Source: Gammaproteobacteria bacterium (GTDB lineage: Bacteria; Pseudomonadota; Gammaproteobacteria; Steroidobacterales; Steroidobacteraceae). Taken from it: a stretch of 10,624 nt of DNA. A program made the translations under genes and the position numbers. Positions 1-6,999 of this stretch are shown piece after piece. Location of the stretch: NCBI GenBank assembly GCA_020846815.1, contig JADLDF010000298.1:1-10624 (forward strand). Reading direction: 5' to 3'. The notes beneath the pieces were generated by a model, which saw only the letters and a list, made by a program, of their open reading frames with translations, was not told the origin of the DNA and did no database searches. Numbering within the stretch: the stretch's first letter is position 1; each line of letters opens with the position of its first letter.

Positions 1-734
1 ATGCCGTTGAGGCGCGCGACCTCGCGGCTCTTGCCGACGAACAGCATGCGCCGGCCGAGCGGCGTGTACTCGAACACGTACCAGAGCAGCAGCGCGACCA
101 GCACTGCGACGTAGAACGCATAGGAGATCCCGAACAGCTGGCGGATGATGATCCAGTCGACGAAGGTCGCATCGAGACCGCTGATCGTCGAGGAATCGCT
201 GAACCACTGCACGAAGCCCGTGACCAGCGAGGCCGTGCCGAGCGTGACCACGAGCGACGGGATGCGCACGTAGACGATGAAGAACGCATTGACCGCGCCG
301 ACCAGTACACCGGCGGCCAGCGCCACGGCCAGCGCGAGACCGATCGACTGCTGCTGCACCACGTTCAGCACGCCGAGGATCACGGCCGCGAGCGTCACGA
401 CGGCGCCGCCCGAGAGGTCGTAGTCGCCACAGGTCAGCGGCACGATCAGCGCCAGTGCCAGCAGCGCGGCCGGCGCCTGCGAGGCGAACATCACGGCAAA
501 GTTCTGCCAGGTCAGGAACGAGCCCGGCAGCGCGATGCCGAAGCCCGCGATCACGAGCAGCCAGGCACCGACCAGCGCGAAGCGCTCGACGAATGCCGCC
601 AATGACGAGGCCTGCTGGGCACCGGCCGCAGCTGCCCCTGCAGCCGCAGCCGCATCTGCGATTGCGCCTGGCGCCGCAGACGTGGCCGGGGACGGCGACA
701 CCGGCGGCGGTGCGGGCGTGGGCGCGCCGCTCAT
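1..734 (-). CDS. RbsC-type carbohydrate ABC transporter permease (3' end outside window)
   Basis: Inner-membrane permease of an ABC importer for a sugar or sugar-like solute, BPD_transp_2 (RbsC/XylH/AraH) family. The first 244 residues are present and the rest lies beyond base 1. The ATG overlaps the TGA of the ATPase gene as ATGA, which fixes the start. Residues 1-48 are a low-complexity Ala/Pro-rich cytoplasmic extension. Hydrophobic segments follow at about 52-69, 82-100, 111-125, 131-156, 160-175 and 205-221. Family landmarks are the segment around 100-116 (CGDYDLSGG, matching the usual GGIDLSVG), PSLVVTLGT at 159-167, and the cytoplasmic loop TPLGRRMLFVGKSREVARLNG-like region at 224-244 that contacts the ATPase. 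It is the third gene of the importer operon. The solute cannot be named from the sequence. Confidence 0.93.
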   Translation of the reverse strand, partial: MSGAPTPAPPPVSPSPATSAAPGAIADAAAAAGAAAAGAQQASSLAAFVERFALVGAWLLVIAGFGIALPGSFLTWQNFAVMFASQAPAALLALALIVPLTCGDYDLSGGAVVTLAAVILGVLNVVQQQSIGLALAVALAAGVLVGAVNAFFIVYVRIPSLVVTLGTASLVTGFVQWFSDSSTISGLDATFVDWIIIRQLFGISYAFYVAVLVALLLWYVFEYTPLGRRMLFVGKSREVARLNG

Positions 735-2290
735 GCTGCCACCGCCACGTAGCACTGGCGCAGCAGCTCTGCCTTGGACAGCGCCTCGCGCCCGACCTCG
801 GCGCGGCAGCGACCGCGCGCGAACACCAGCACGCGATCGCAGAGCTGCTCGAGCTGCTCGAGGTCCGAGCTCGCGCAGAGCACCACCGTGCCGCCGGCGG
901 CGATCTCGCGGATCGCGGCCCAGAGGTCCCCGCGGGCGCCGACGTCGACCCCCTGCGTGGGTTCCTCGAGCAGCAGCAGCCGCGGTTTCACGTCGAGCCA
1001 CTTGGCGAGCAGCACCTTCTGTGCATTGCCGCCGCTCAGCGACGCCAGCTTCATGTCGATGTCGACCGGCCGGACGCGATGGCGCTCGGCGAGGCCTCGG
1101 GCATGGCTGCGCATCCGCGGCCATTGCAGGCGTCCGCCGCGGAAGAAGCGCGACAGGTCCGGCAGCAGCACGTTGTCGAGCACGCTCAGGCCGCCGGCAC
1201 CGCTCGCACCCTGGCGGTCGCCGGGCAGGAAAGCGAACCCGGCGCGCACCGCACCGGCCGGCGTCAGCGACGGCAGCTCGACGCGCTCCGCGCCCGCCTG
1301 CAGCACACCCTGCGTCGCCGGCGCGGCGCCGAACAGATGATGCAGCACGCGCTCGTGGCCGGAGCCGAGCAGGCCCGTGAGCCCCACGACTTCGCCGCGC
1401 CGCAGCTTCAGGTCGAGCGGCTGCAGCAGCGAGCCTGCGAGCCCACGGATCTCGAAAGCGAGATCGGCCGGCCGGCCCTCGGTCACGGCGGCACCCTGCG
1501 CACCGGCCGGCGCGGCGACAACATGCTGCGCATGCCCGGCGATCAGCTCGACGATGCGCTCGCGGCCGGTCTGTCGGGTTTCGAAGCTGCCGGCGACGCG
1601 GCCGTCGCGCAGCACCGTCGCCCGGTCGGTGATCTCGAGGATCTCGTCGAGATCGTGCGAGATGAACAGCACGCTCGCGCCTTCGGAGACCACCTGCCGC
1701 ATCAGCTTGAACAGCCGCTCGACGTCGTCACGCGCCAGGAACGGCGTCGGCTCGTCGAGCACCAGCAGGCCGTGCAGCTCGCGGCCCGAGCGCGTCGCAT
1801 CGATGGTCGCGAACGCGCGCACGATCGCGATCAGTGCGCGTTCCACCGGCGTCAGCGACGACACCGGCTGGTCGGGGTCGACGGCCACGCCGAACTGCCG
1901 CAGCGAAGCTTCGGCCGCGCGGCGCTGCGCACGCCAGTCGATGAACGGCCGGCCCGCGGTGATGTCGGCCACGCGCATGTTCTCCAGCACCGAGAGCTGC
2001 GGCACGAGGCCGAGGTTCTGGTGCACGAAGGCGAGCCCGCGGGCGCGCTGTTCCGCGAGCGTCAGCGGCAGCCGCAGCGCCTCGCCGAAGAGGTGCAGCT
2101 CGGCACCGGGATCCGGCGCGTGGTAGCCGGAGAGGATCTTGACCAGGGTCGACTTGCCCGAGCCGTTGTGGCCCAGCAGGCCGTGGATCTCGCGCGCGCC
2201 GACCGTGAGGTCGACGCCGTCCAGCGCCCGCGCGCCGCCGAAACTCTTCGCCAGCCCGCGCAGCGCGAGCGCGGGCCCGGCCTCGGTCAC
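731..2290 (-). CDS. Sugar ABC transporter ATPase with two nucleotide-binding domains (RbsA/MglA type)
   Basis: 519-residue cytoplasmic ATPase that powers the importer; the length is normal for the RbsA/MglA/XylG family. The start is a GTG at 2290 overlapping the TGA of the binding-protein gene as GTGA; the frame is open far upstream, but that part is only a shadow of the neighbouring gene. Domain 1 has Walker A GHNGSGKST (40-48), Q-loop near HQN (90-92), Walker B LLVLDE (175-180, Glu180) and switch His212 in SHDLDE. Its signature helix is not LSGGQ but LTPVE (146-150). Domain 2 has the family's degenerate P-loop GLLGSGHER (306-314, no Lys), a proper LSGGNAQ (418-424) and Walker B RLLLLEE (437-443). 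It follows the binding protein and precedes the permease in one coupled operon. Confidence in the family is very high; the substrate is unknown. Confidence 0.95.
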   Translation of the reverse strand: MTEAGPALALRGLAKSFGGARALDGVDLTVGAREIHGLLGHNGSGKSTLVKILSGYHAPDPGAELHLFGEALRLPLTLAEQRARGLAFVHQNLGLVPQLSVLENMRVADITAGRPFIDWRAQRRAAEASLRQFGVAVDPDQPVSSLTPVERALIAIVRAFATIDATRSGRELHGLLVLDEPTPFLARDDVERLFKLMRQVVSEGASVLFISHDLDEILEITDRATVLRDGRVAGSFETRQTGRERIVELIAGHAQHVVAAPAGAQGAAVTEGRPADLAFEIRGLAGSLLQPLDLKLRRGEVVGLTGLLGSGHERVLHHLFGAAPATQGVLQAGAERVELPSLTPAGAVRAGFAFLPGDRQGASGAGGLSVLDNVLLPDLSRFFRGGRLQWPRMRSHARGLAERHRVRPVDIDMKLASLSGGNAQKVLLAKWLDVKPRLLLLEEPTQGVDVGARGDLWAAIREIAAGGTVVLCASSDLEQLEQLCDRVLVFARGRCRAEVGREALSKAELLRQCYVAVAA

Positions 2291-3459
2291 TTCGCGAGGC
2301 CCCAGAGCTTGCGGAAACCGGCGACGTAGTCGGATCCGTAGCCCTGGTCGAACTGCGCCGGCACGCCGGCGTCCTTCACGTTGCCGGCGTCGAAGATGTA
2401 GAACGGCACGCCGATGTCCTTCGGCACCGGCAGGCCGCAGAGCGCGCGCAGATAGCCGTCGAGGGTGGCGTGCGCGATCCAGTCGAGGCTCTCGCCGATG
2501 TTCATGTCGACGTCGCCGCTGCGCACGTAGTCGAGCACGAACGGCGTGCCGTTGAAGGTCGCGACCTTGACCTTGCCCTTGCGGCCGGTGATCTGGATCG
2601 CCGGCACGACGAACTGCGACATGCTGTCGTAGATCGGGATCACCCAGTTCACGCCCGGATTCGCGAGCAGCGCCGACTGCAGCGAGGGCTGGATCTTGGT
2701 GGCCCACTCGGTCACGCCGACGTTGACCTCGTTGACGATCTTGCACTTCGGGCAGTGGGCCGCGAGCTCGTCGCGCAGGCCGCGCATCAGCGGCTCGGTC
2801 GGCGGCACCTCGGAGCTCTTGATCACGATGATCTGCGCAGTGCCGTTGCTGCGCAGGATCGCCCAGTCGGCGAGCAGCTTGCCGATGGCGTTGAAGCCCA
2901 CGGGGAGCGAGGCCGCGACCAGCGGGTTCTGCGGCTGCGAGGGATCGTAGAAGTGCGAGGTCATGGTCTTCACGCCGGCCGCCTTGGCGGCGCGGATCTG
3001 CGGCTCGAGCGTCTTCGGATCGACGCCGGAGATCAGGTTGACGATGTCGAACTTGTTGCGGACTGCGAACTCGACGCCCTGCGCCCACTGGTTGGGCTGG
3101 CCCTGGTTCTGCCATTCCTGGACCGTGAGGCCGAGCTGCTTGCCGACCTCGATCTCGCGCTTGATGATGCCCTTGAGGAAAGGGTTGGCGCTGCTGTTCG
3201 GGATCGACAGCATCTTCCTGCCCGCGGCGCATTTCCTGGCATCGAACGGCGCACCGGGTGCCGAGAACACCGGCTTGGCGCGGTGCCGATCGATCTGCCG
3301 CTTTGCATGCGCGATGCCGTCCGACATCGCATCGGCAGCGGCGAGTGCCGGCAGCAGGCCGAGCGCCGACACGAGCACTGCGGCGGCGCGCCGCGATGCG
3401 CGGCCGATACGGGAACGGTTGCGGGCGCGGATCGGCTCGATCGAAGTCGGTGCGTTCAC
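2287..3459 (-). CDS. Periplasmic sugar-binding protein of ABC importer (Peripla_BP_4 / RbsB fold)
   Basis: 390-residue solute receptor that should deliver a carbohydrate to the permease-ATPase pair encoded next. A GTG start at 3459 is chosen because an AGGGGGAG ribosome site lies 5 bases before it; the open frame reaches 3579 but the upstream part lacks a binding site. Residues 1-44 form a Sec signal: Arg-rich n-region (10-24), hydrophobic AAAVLVSALGLLPALA (25-40), cleavage near AAA-DA. The mature part shows the type-I periplasmic binding fold: IPNSSANPFLKGII (86-99), a solute-facing NLISGVDPKTLEPQIRAAKAAG region (141-162), and a hinge/lobe segment NWVIPIYDSM (271-280). Four cysteines (77, 236, 239, 341) include a CPKC motif at 236-239, unusual for a periplasmic sugar receptor and possibly a disulfide. 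Bound sugar not predictable. Confidence 0.93.
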   Translation of the reverse strand: MNAPTSIEPIRARNRSRIGRASRRAAAVLVSALGLLPALAAADAMSDGIAHAKRQIDRHRAKPVFSAPGAPFDARKCAAGRKMLSIPNSSANPFLKGIIKREIEVGKQLGLTVQEWQNQGQPNQWAQGVEFAVRNKFDIVNLISGVDPKTLEPQIRAAKAAGVKTMTSHFYDPSQPQNPLVAASLPVGFNAIGKLLADWAILRSNGTAQIIVIKSSEVPPTEPLMRGLRDELAAHCPKCKIVNEVNVGVTEWATKIQPSLQSALLANPGVNWVIPIYDSMSQFVVPAIQITGRKGKVKVATFNGTPFVLDYVRSGDVDMNIGESLDWIAHATLDGYLRALCGLPVPKDIGVPFYIFDAGNVKDAGVPAQFDQGYGSDYVAGFRKLWGLAK

Positions 3460-3493
3460 GGTGGCTCCCCCTGGTCGCTGGGCCGTGGCGCGG

Positions 3494-3530
3494 GGCGCCG
3501 GGCCATGCTGCCGCATAGTATCCCGGCGCC
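3494..3530. repeat. 9-bp perfect inverted repeat around the importer -10 region
   Basis: GGCGCCGGG at 3494-3502 is exactly complementary to CCCGGCGCC at 3522-3530. The 19-base spacer holds a second small stem, ATGC (3504-3507) with GCAT (3513-3516). The -10-like hexamer of the importer promoter lies just inside one arm. It may be a protein site or, if transcription starts further upstream, a leader hairpin. Confidence 0.6.
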
Positions 3531-3546
3531 ATTTGCACCCGTGCAA
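3517..3546 (-). promoter_or_regulatory. Candidate promoter with overlapping palindromic operator for the ABC importer operon
   Basis: On the minus strand TTGCAC (3546-3541) could serve as -35 and GATACT (3522-3517) as -10, with an 18-base spacer; these match consensus at 3 and 4 of 6 positions. The -35 is one arm of a perfect palindrome, TTGCAC-CC-GTGCAA (3533-3546), of the size and form used by LacI-family sugar regulators. The predicted transcript start is about 50 bases before the binding-protein GTG. No regulator gene is in the window. The palindrome is directly visible; the promoter call and repressor are inference. Confidence 0.5.
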
Positions 3547-3573
3547 GGCGACCACCGGCCTGCCGGCGTCGCC
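3547..3573 (-). terminator. GC-rich hairpin after the E1 beta gene, weak terminator candidate
   Basis: GGCGAC (3547-3552) pairs with GTCGCC (3568-3573), and inside it CCGG (3555-3558) can pair with CCGG (3563-3566). It lies 59 bases past the E1 beta stop in the direction of transcription. There is no T-run after it, so rho-independent termination is doubtful; it could instead separate the E1 and importer transcripts or be part of the control region. Confidence 0.3.
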
Positions 3574-3631
3574 GGTCACCGGTCACGCGCGTCCGTCTCG
3601 CAGCGCGAGGCGAGCCGGCGCCGACGCGCGC

Positions 3632-4609
3632 TCAGGCAGCCGTGCGCAGCGGCGTCGCCATCTGGCGGCGCACCGCCGCGATGATCGCCCCCGCCTGCGG
3701 TACGGCGGCCTGTTCGAGCACCCAGGAAGCCGCCGCGGGCGCGTCCGGCCCGGTGACGCGCAGCGGCGGCGCCTTCAGGGCATCGAACGCGCCGGCGGCG
3801 ACGATCGCGGCCACTTCGGCACCGACGCCGCAGGGCGCGGCGGCCTCGTGCACCACGACCAGGCGACCCGTGCGCCGCACCGACGCGAGCACCGTATCCG
3901 CGTCCAGCGGCTTGAGCGAGCGCAGGTCGATGACCTCGGCGGCGATGCCCTGCGCCTCCAGCGCGTCGGCCGCCTGCAGGCAGGCGGCGACGGTCTTGGC
4001 ATAGGACACGAGCGTGACGTCGCGGCCTTCGCGCAGCACCGCGGCGCGTCCGAGCGGCACCAGGTGCTCGCCCTCGGGCACCGTGCCCGGCACGTAGCCG
4101 AGCGCGAGATCCATGAAGAACAGCACCGGGTTGGGATCGCGGATCGCGGTCTTGAGCAGACCCTTGAAGTCGGCGGGCGTCGCGGGCATCACGACCTTCA
4201 GCCCCGGCGCATGGACGAACATCGCCTCGAGATTGTGGTTGTGCTGGGCACCGATGCACCAGCCGCTGCCGGTCAGCGCCAGCACCACCATCGGGAACTG
4301 GAACTGCCCGCCGGACAGATAGCGCAGCTTGCCGGCGCTGTTGACCAGCGCATCCATCGACAGCGTCATGAACGGCGCGAACAGCAGATCGATCACCGGC
4401 CGCAGGCCCATCGCCGCGGCACCGACCGCGGTGCCGGCGATGATGCCCTCGGCGAGCGGCGTGTTGCGCACGCGCGCGGCGCCGAATTCCTGCAGCAGCT
4501 CGGCGCGCTTGGTCGCGACGCCTTCGCCGAACATCAGCACCCGCGGATCGCGGCGCATCTCCTCGGCGAGAGCCTGGGACACGGCCTCGTTGGCAGTCAG
4601 GTCGAGCAT
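3632..4609 (-). CDS. Thiamine-diphosphate 2-oxo acid / acetoin dehydrogenase E1, beta subunit
   Basis: 325-residue beta subunit of a heterotetrameric E1 (PdhB/AcoB/BkdA2 family) that with the alpha subunit decarboxylates a 2-oxo acid, or cleaves acetoin, and passes the acyl group to a lipoyl E2. The ATG at 4609 is preferred: GGAGA (4619-4615) lies 5 bases upstream, whereas in-frame ATGs at 4621 and 4687 lack a site and the latter would overlap the alpha gene. The transketolase pyrimidine domain covers about 4-175 and the transketolase C-terminal domain about 190-315. Glu54 in NTPLAEGI matches the glutamate that activates the thiamine aminopyrimidine. GAQHNH (120-125) and VHAPGLKVVMP (132-142) are family hallmarks, the latter typical of Aco-like members. 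It follows the alpha gene by 64 bases. No E2 or E3 follows; an ABC importer does. Substrate is open: acetoin-like or branched/simple 2-oxo acid. Confidence 0.93.
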   Translation of the reverse strand: MLDLTANEAVSQALAEEMRRDPRVLMFGEGVATKRAELLQEFGAARVRNTPLAEGIIAGTAVGAAAMGLRPVIDLLFAPFMTLSMDALVNSAGKLRYLSGGQFQFPMVVLALTGSGWCIGAQHNHNLEAMFVHAPGLKVVMPATPADFKGLLKTAIRDPNPVLFFMDLALGYVPGTVPEGEHLVPLGRAAVLREGRDVTLVSYAKTVAACLQAADALEAQGIAAEVIDLRSLKPLDADTVLASVRRTGRLVVVHEAAAPCGVGAEVAAIVAAGAFDALKAPPLRVTGPDAPAAASWVLEQAAVPQAGAIIAAVRRQMATPLRTAA

Positions 4610-4656
4610 GGGAATCTCCATTGCGAAGCGAGAAGGGGACGGGCGGGACAGTGGCT

Positions 4657-4673
4657 CGGACGCAGGCCGTCCG
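4657..4673 (-). other. Intercistronic hairpin between the E1 alpha and beta genes
   Basis: CGGACG and CGTCCG arms (6 bp) enclose a 5-base loop and begin immediately after the TGA of the alpha gene. The beta gene's ribosome site lies 38 bases downstream, outside the stem. There is no T-run, so it is not a terminator. It could stabilise the upstream message or tune the alpha:beta ratio; this is inference from position. Confidence 0.4.
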
Positions 4674-5675
4674 TCAGGCGTAGACATCGTGCGTCAGCTC
4701 GGCCACGTCGGGCCAGGGCGAGGCCTGGGCGAAGACCAGCGCCGCATCGATCGTGTCGCGGCAGCGCGTGCGCAGCGCCTCGAGCCGATCCGGATCCAGC
4801 ACGCCCGCGGCGACGAGACGCCCGGCCAGCAGCTCGATCGGGTCGCGGGCCTTCCAGTGCGCGAGCTCGGCCGCGGGCACGTAGGCCTGGTCGTCGGGCT
4901 CGAAATGGCCGCGCTGGCGGTAGGTGGTCAGCTCCAGCAGCCGCGGCCGGCCGTCGGCGCGGATCGCCGCCGCCAGCTCGCACGCCGCCGCGTACACGGC
5001 CTCGACGTCGTTGCCGTCGACGATGCGCGCCTCGATGCCGTGCCCCGCGACCCAGTCGGCGACGTGCGCCGTCGGCATGGTCTCGCGGCGCGGCACGAAG
5101 GCCTGCCACTGGTTGTTCTCGCAGACGTACAGCACCGGCAGGCGCCAGGTCACGGCGAGGTTCACCGATTCGTGGAAGATGCCTTCGCAGGCCGCGCCGT
5201 CGCCGAAGAACACCGCGGTGATGCCGCCCGGCTCCGTGCCCTCGCCGCCCAGGGTCTGCGCCAGTGCGACGCCCGGCGCCATCGACAGCTCGCCGCCGAC
5301 GATCGTCGAGGTCAGCACCACGCCGAGCTCGCGCACCGAGATGTGCAGCGTGCCGCTGCGACCGCGGCAGTAGCCGTCCACGCGGCCGAGCACCTCGGCC
5401 ACGGTACGGCGCGGATCGGCGCCGCGCGCCAGCAGATGGCCGGCGCTGCGATGGTTCGTGAGGATGCGATCACGCGGCTGCAGCGCGCGCACCACGCCGA
5501 CCGCGCAGGCCTCCTGGCCGACGGCCGTGCAGGTGCCCGGCGAGGTCGGGCTCGCGAGCGCGGCGAGCGCCTCCTCGTGGGCGCGGATCGTCAGCATCGA
5601 CTCGAGCATCGCGACGCACGCCGCCGTCTCGTCGACGATCTCGAGCGGGCTCGCGGCAAACAGGGGGGTATCCAT
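4674..5675 (-). CDS. Thiamine-diphosphate 2-oxo acid / acetoin dehydrogenase E1, alpha subunit
   Basis: 333-residue alpha subunit carrying the thiamine diphosphate site of the E1 heterotetramer. The ATG at 5675 has GGAG 8 bases upstream; the open frame extends to 5777, but those codons look non-coding and have no ribosome site. The E1_dh domain spans about 20-315. Seen in order: TNHRSAGHLLARG (73-85), corresponding to the RxHG substrate/cofactor loop; GRSGTLHI (105-112), corresponding to GKGGSMH; the diphosphate/Mg motif GDGA (158-161) ending with NN (187-188); and TYRQRGHFEPDD (251-262), corresponding to the loop that is TYRxHGHFEGD in acetoin enzymes and RGHSMSDP in pyruvate enzymes. The GHFEPDD form leans towards AcoA-like members. 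It pairs with the beta gene 64 bases downstream; cytoplasmic. The E2/E3 partners are not in view. Confidence 0.93.
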   Translation of the reverse strand: MDTPLFAASPLEIVDETAACVAMLESMLTIRAHEEALAALASPTSPGTCTAVGQEACAVGVVRALQPRDRILTNHRSAGHLLARGADPRRTVAEVLGRVDGYCRGRSGTLHISVRELGVVLTSTIVGGELSMAPGVALAQTLGGEGTEPGGITAVFFGDGAACEGIFHESVNLAVTWRLPVLYVCENNQWQAFVPRRETMPTAHVADWVAGHGIEARIVDGNDVEAVYAAACELAAAIRADGRPRLLELTTYRQRGHFEPDDQAYVPAAELAHWKARDPIELLAGRLVAAGVLDPDRLEALRTRCRDTIDAALVFAQASPWPDVAELTHDVYA

Positions 5676-5841
5676 GCGGGCAACTCCAGCCAGACCGAAC
5701 ATGCCGCGCAGTGTCCGGTCCGGGCCTCCGCCCGCACATCGCCCGAAGGAGCCATGCCCGACCGGCCGGGGAGCCATGCGCGGGCCGCGGTGCGTCCTGC
5801 AGCCGCCGCCCCGCGCTCCTTTCGTCGCGGAATTCTCGGCC

Positions 5842-6981
5842 TCAGCCGCCCGCAGCGGCCGGCTCGAGCCGCACGATGCGGCCCTTGGGCGCCTCGATCA
5901 GCACGTACAGCAGCCCGTCCGGCCCCTGCCGCACGTCGCGCACGCGGCCGGGCAGGTCGAGCACGCGCTCGGGCTTGCCGGCGCGCGTGCCTTCGAGCGG
6001 CACGCGCACCAGGTAGTTGAACTTCAGCGAGCCGAGGAACAGGTCGCCCTTCCAGTCGGCACCGTAGCGCTCGCTGCCGAGCCAGGCGAGGCCCGAGGGT
6101 GCGATCGACGGCACCCAGTGGGCCGCCGGCTGCTCGAGGCCGGCCTGCGCCGTGATGCCGGCACCGATGCGGCCGCCGCCGTACTGCTCGCCATAGGTGA
6201 TGACCGGCCAGCCGTAGTTGCGGCCCGGCAGCGTCAGGTTCAGCTCGTCGCCGCCCTGCGGCCCGTGCTCGTGCGTCCAGAACCGGCCCTCGCCATCGAG
6301 CACGGCGCCCTGCAGATTGCGGTGGCCGAAGCTGTAGATCTCCGGCAGCGCACCGCTGCGCCCCACGAACGGATTGCCCGCCGCGGCCTTGCCCGTCTTG
6401 TCGATCCGCACGACCTTGCCGTGATGCGTATCGAGCGTCTGCGCATCCTGCATGCGCGACATGCGCTCGCCGAGAGTCAGGAAGAGATTGCCGTCGGGCG
6501 TCTCGACGATGCGGCAGCCGAAGTGCCCGCGGCTGTCGACCTTGGGCGACTGGCGGAAGATCACCGCGAGCTCCTGCAGCGAGCCGCCGTCCGCCGACAG
6601 CCGTGCGCGCGCGAGCGCCGTGCTGTTGCCGCCCGCGCCGGCCTCGGCGTAGCAGAGATAGAGCTGCCGGTTGCTCGCGAAGCCGCTGTCGAGCGCGACG
6701 TCGAGCAGCCCGCCCTGGCCACGATACTCGACGCGCGGAACACCGGCGATCGGTGCGCCGATGCGCCCGTCGGCGCCGACGCGGCGCAGGCGGCCGGGGC
6801 GCTCGGTCACGAGCAGATCGCCGCCGGGCAGGAACTGGAAGGCCCAGCCCATCTCGATGCCCTCCGCGACCGTGACCACGCGCAGCGAAGGCGCGGCGTC
6901 CGCCTGCGCTCCCGTCAGCGTCGCGGCCAGCAGCACTACGGGTGCAGCCAGCCGGCGCAGAATCTTCCCTGGTGCAGTCAT
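5842..6981 (-). CDS. PQQ-dependent aldose/sorbosone dehydrogenase, exported (YliI/Asd-like)
   Basis: 379-residue six-bladed beta-propeller quinoprotein of the GSDH family; members oxidise aldose sugars in the periplasm with pyrroloquinoline quinone and Ca2+. The ATG at 6981 follows AGGAGGG by 5 bases, an excellent site; the frame remains open to 7050 but without support. Residues 1-29 are a signal peptide (MTAPGKILRR, then a hydrophobic stretch, cleavage near ADA-AP). Family motifs are GWAFQFLPGGDLLVTERPGRL (45-65), RGHFGCRI (151-158) with the probable catalytic base His153, FGHRNLQG (218-225), EHGPQGGDELN (238-248) and NYGWPVITYG (255-264). Length and motifs fit an intact enzyme. It lies 166 bases before the E1 alpha start on the same strand, so co-transcription is possible. 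The actual sugar and the electron acceptor are unknown; some homologues lack strong sugar activity. Confidence 0.93.
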   Translation of the reverse strand: MTAPGKILRRLAAPVVLLAATLTGAQADAAPSLRVVTVAEGIEMGWAFQFLPGGDLLVTERPGRLRRVGADGRIGAPIAGVPRVEYRGQGGLLDVALDSGFASNRQLYLCYAEAGAGGNSTALARARLSADGGSLQELAVIFRQSPKVDSRGHFGCRIVETPDGNLFLTLGERMSRMQDAQTLDTHHGKVVRIDKTGKAAAGNPFVGRSGALPEIYSFGHRNLQGAVLDGEGRFWTHEHGPQGGDELNLTLPGRNYGWPVITYGEQYGGGRIGAGITAQAGLEQPAAHWVPSIAPSGLAWLGSERYGADWKGDLFLGSLKFNYLVRVPLEGTRAGKPERVLDLPGRVRDVRQGPDGLLYVLIEAPKGRIVRLEPAAAGG

Positions 6982-6999
6982 CGTTGCCCTCCTGGCAAG

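Noticed and set aside
3572..3585. Tandem CCGGTCA CCGGTCA
   Set aside because: Two copies of a 7-base GC-rich word are expected by chance here; there is no further copy or flanking structure.
2291..3586. A 951-codon minus-strand frame that would fuse extra sequence to the ABC ATPase
   Set aside because: The part above 2290 is an alternative frame of the binding-protein gene with Arg/Gln/Ala-rich, non-domain sequence; the ATPase match begins exactly at the GTG at 2290.
455..5221. Long plus-strand open frames of over 600 and 700 codons opposite the importer and E1 genes
   Set aside because: They are Arg/His/Ala-rich antisense shadows caused by high GC at third positions; no domain, ribosome site or codon pattern supports them, while the minus-strand genes have clear families.
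5676..5841. Possible small gene or strong terminator between the sugar dehydrogenase and E1 alpha
   Set aside because: A repeated GGAGCCATG word occurs at two places, but the frame after it has no recognisable protein, and no hairpin followed by a T-run was found.
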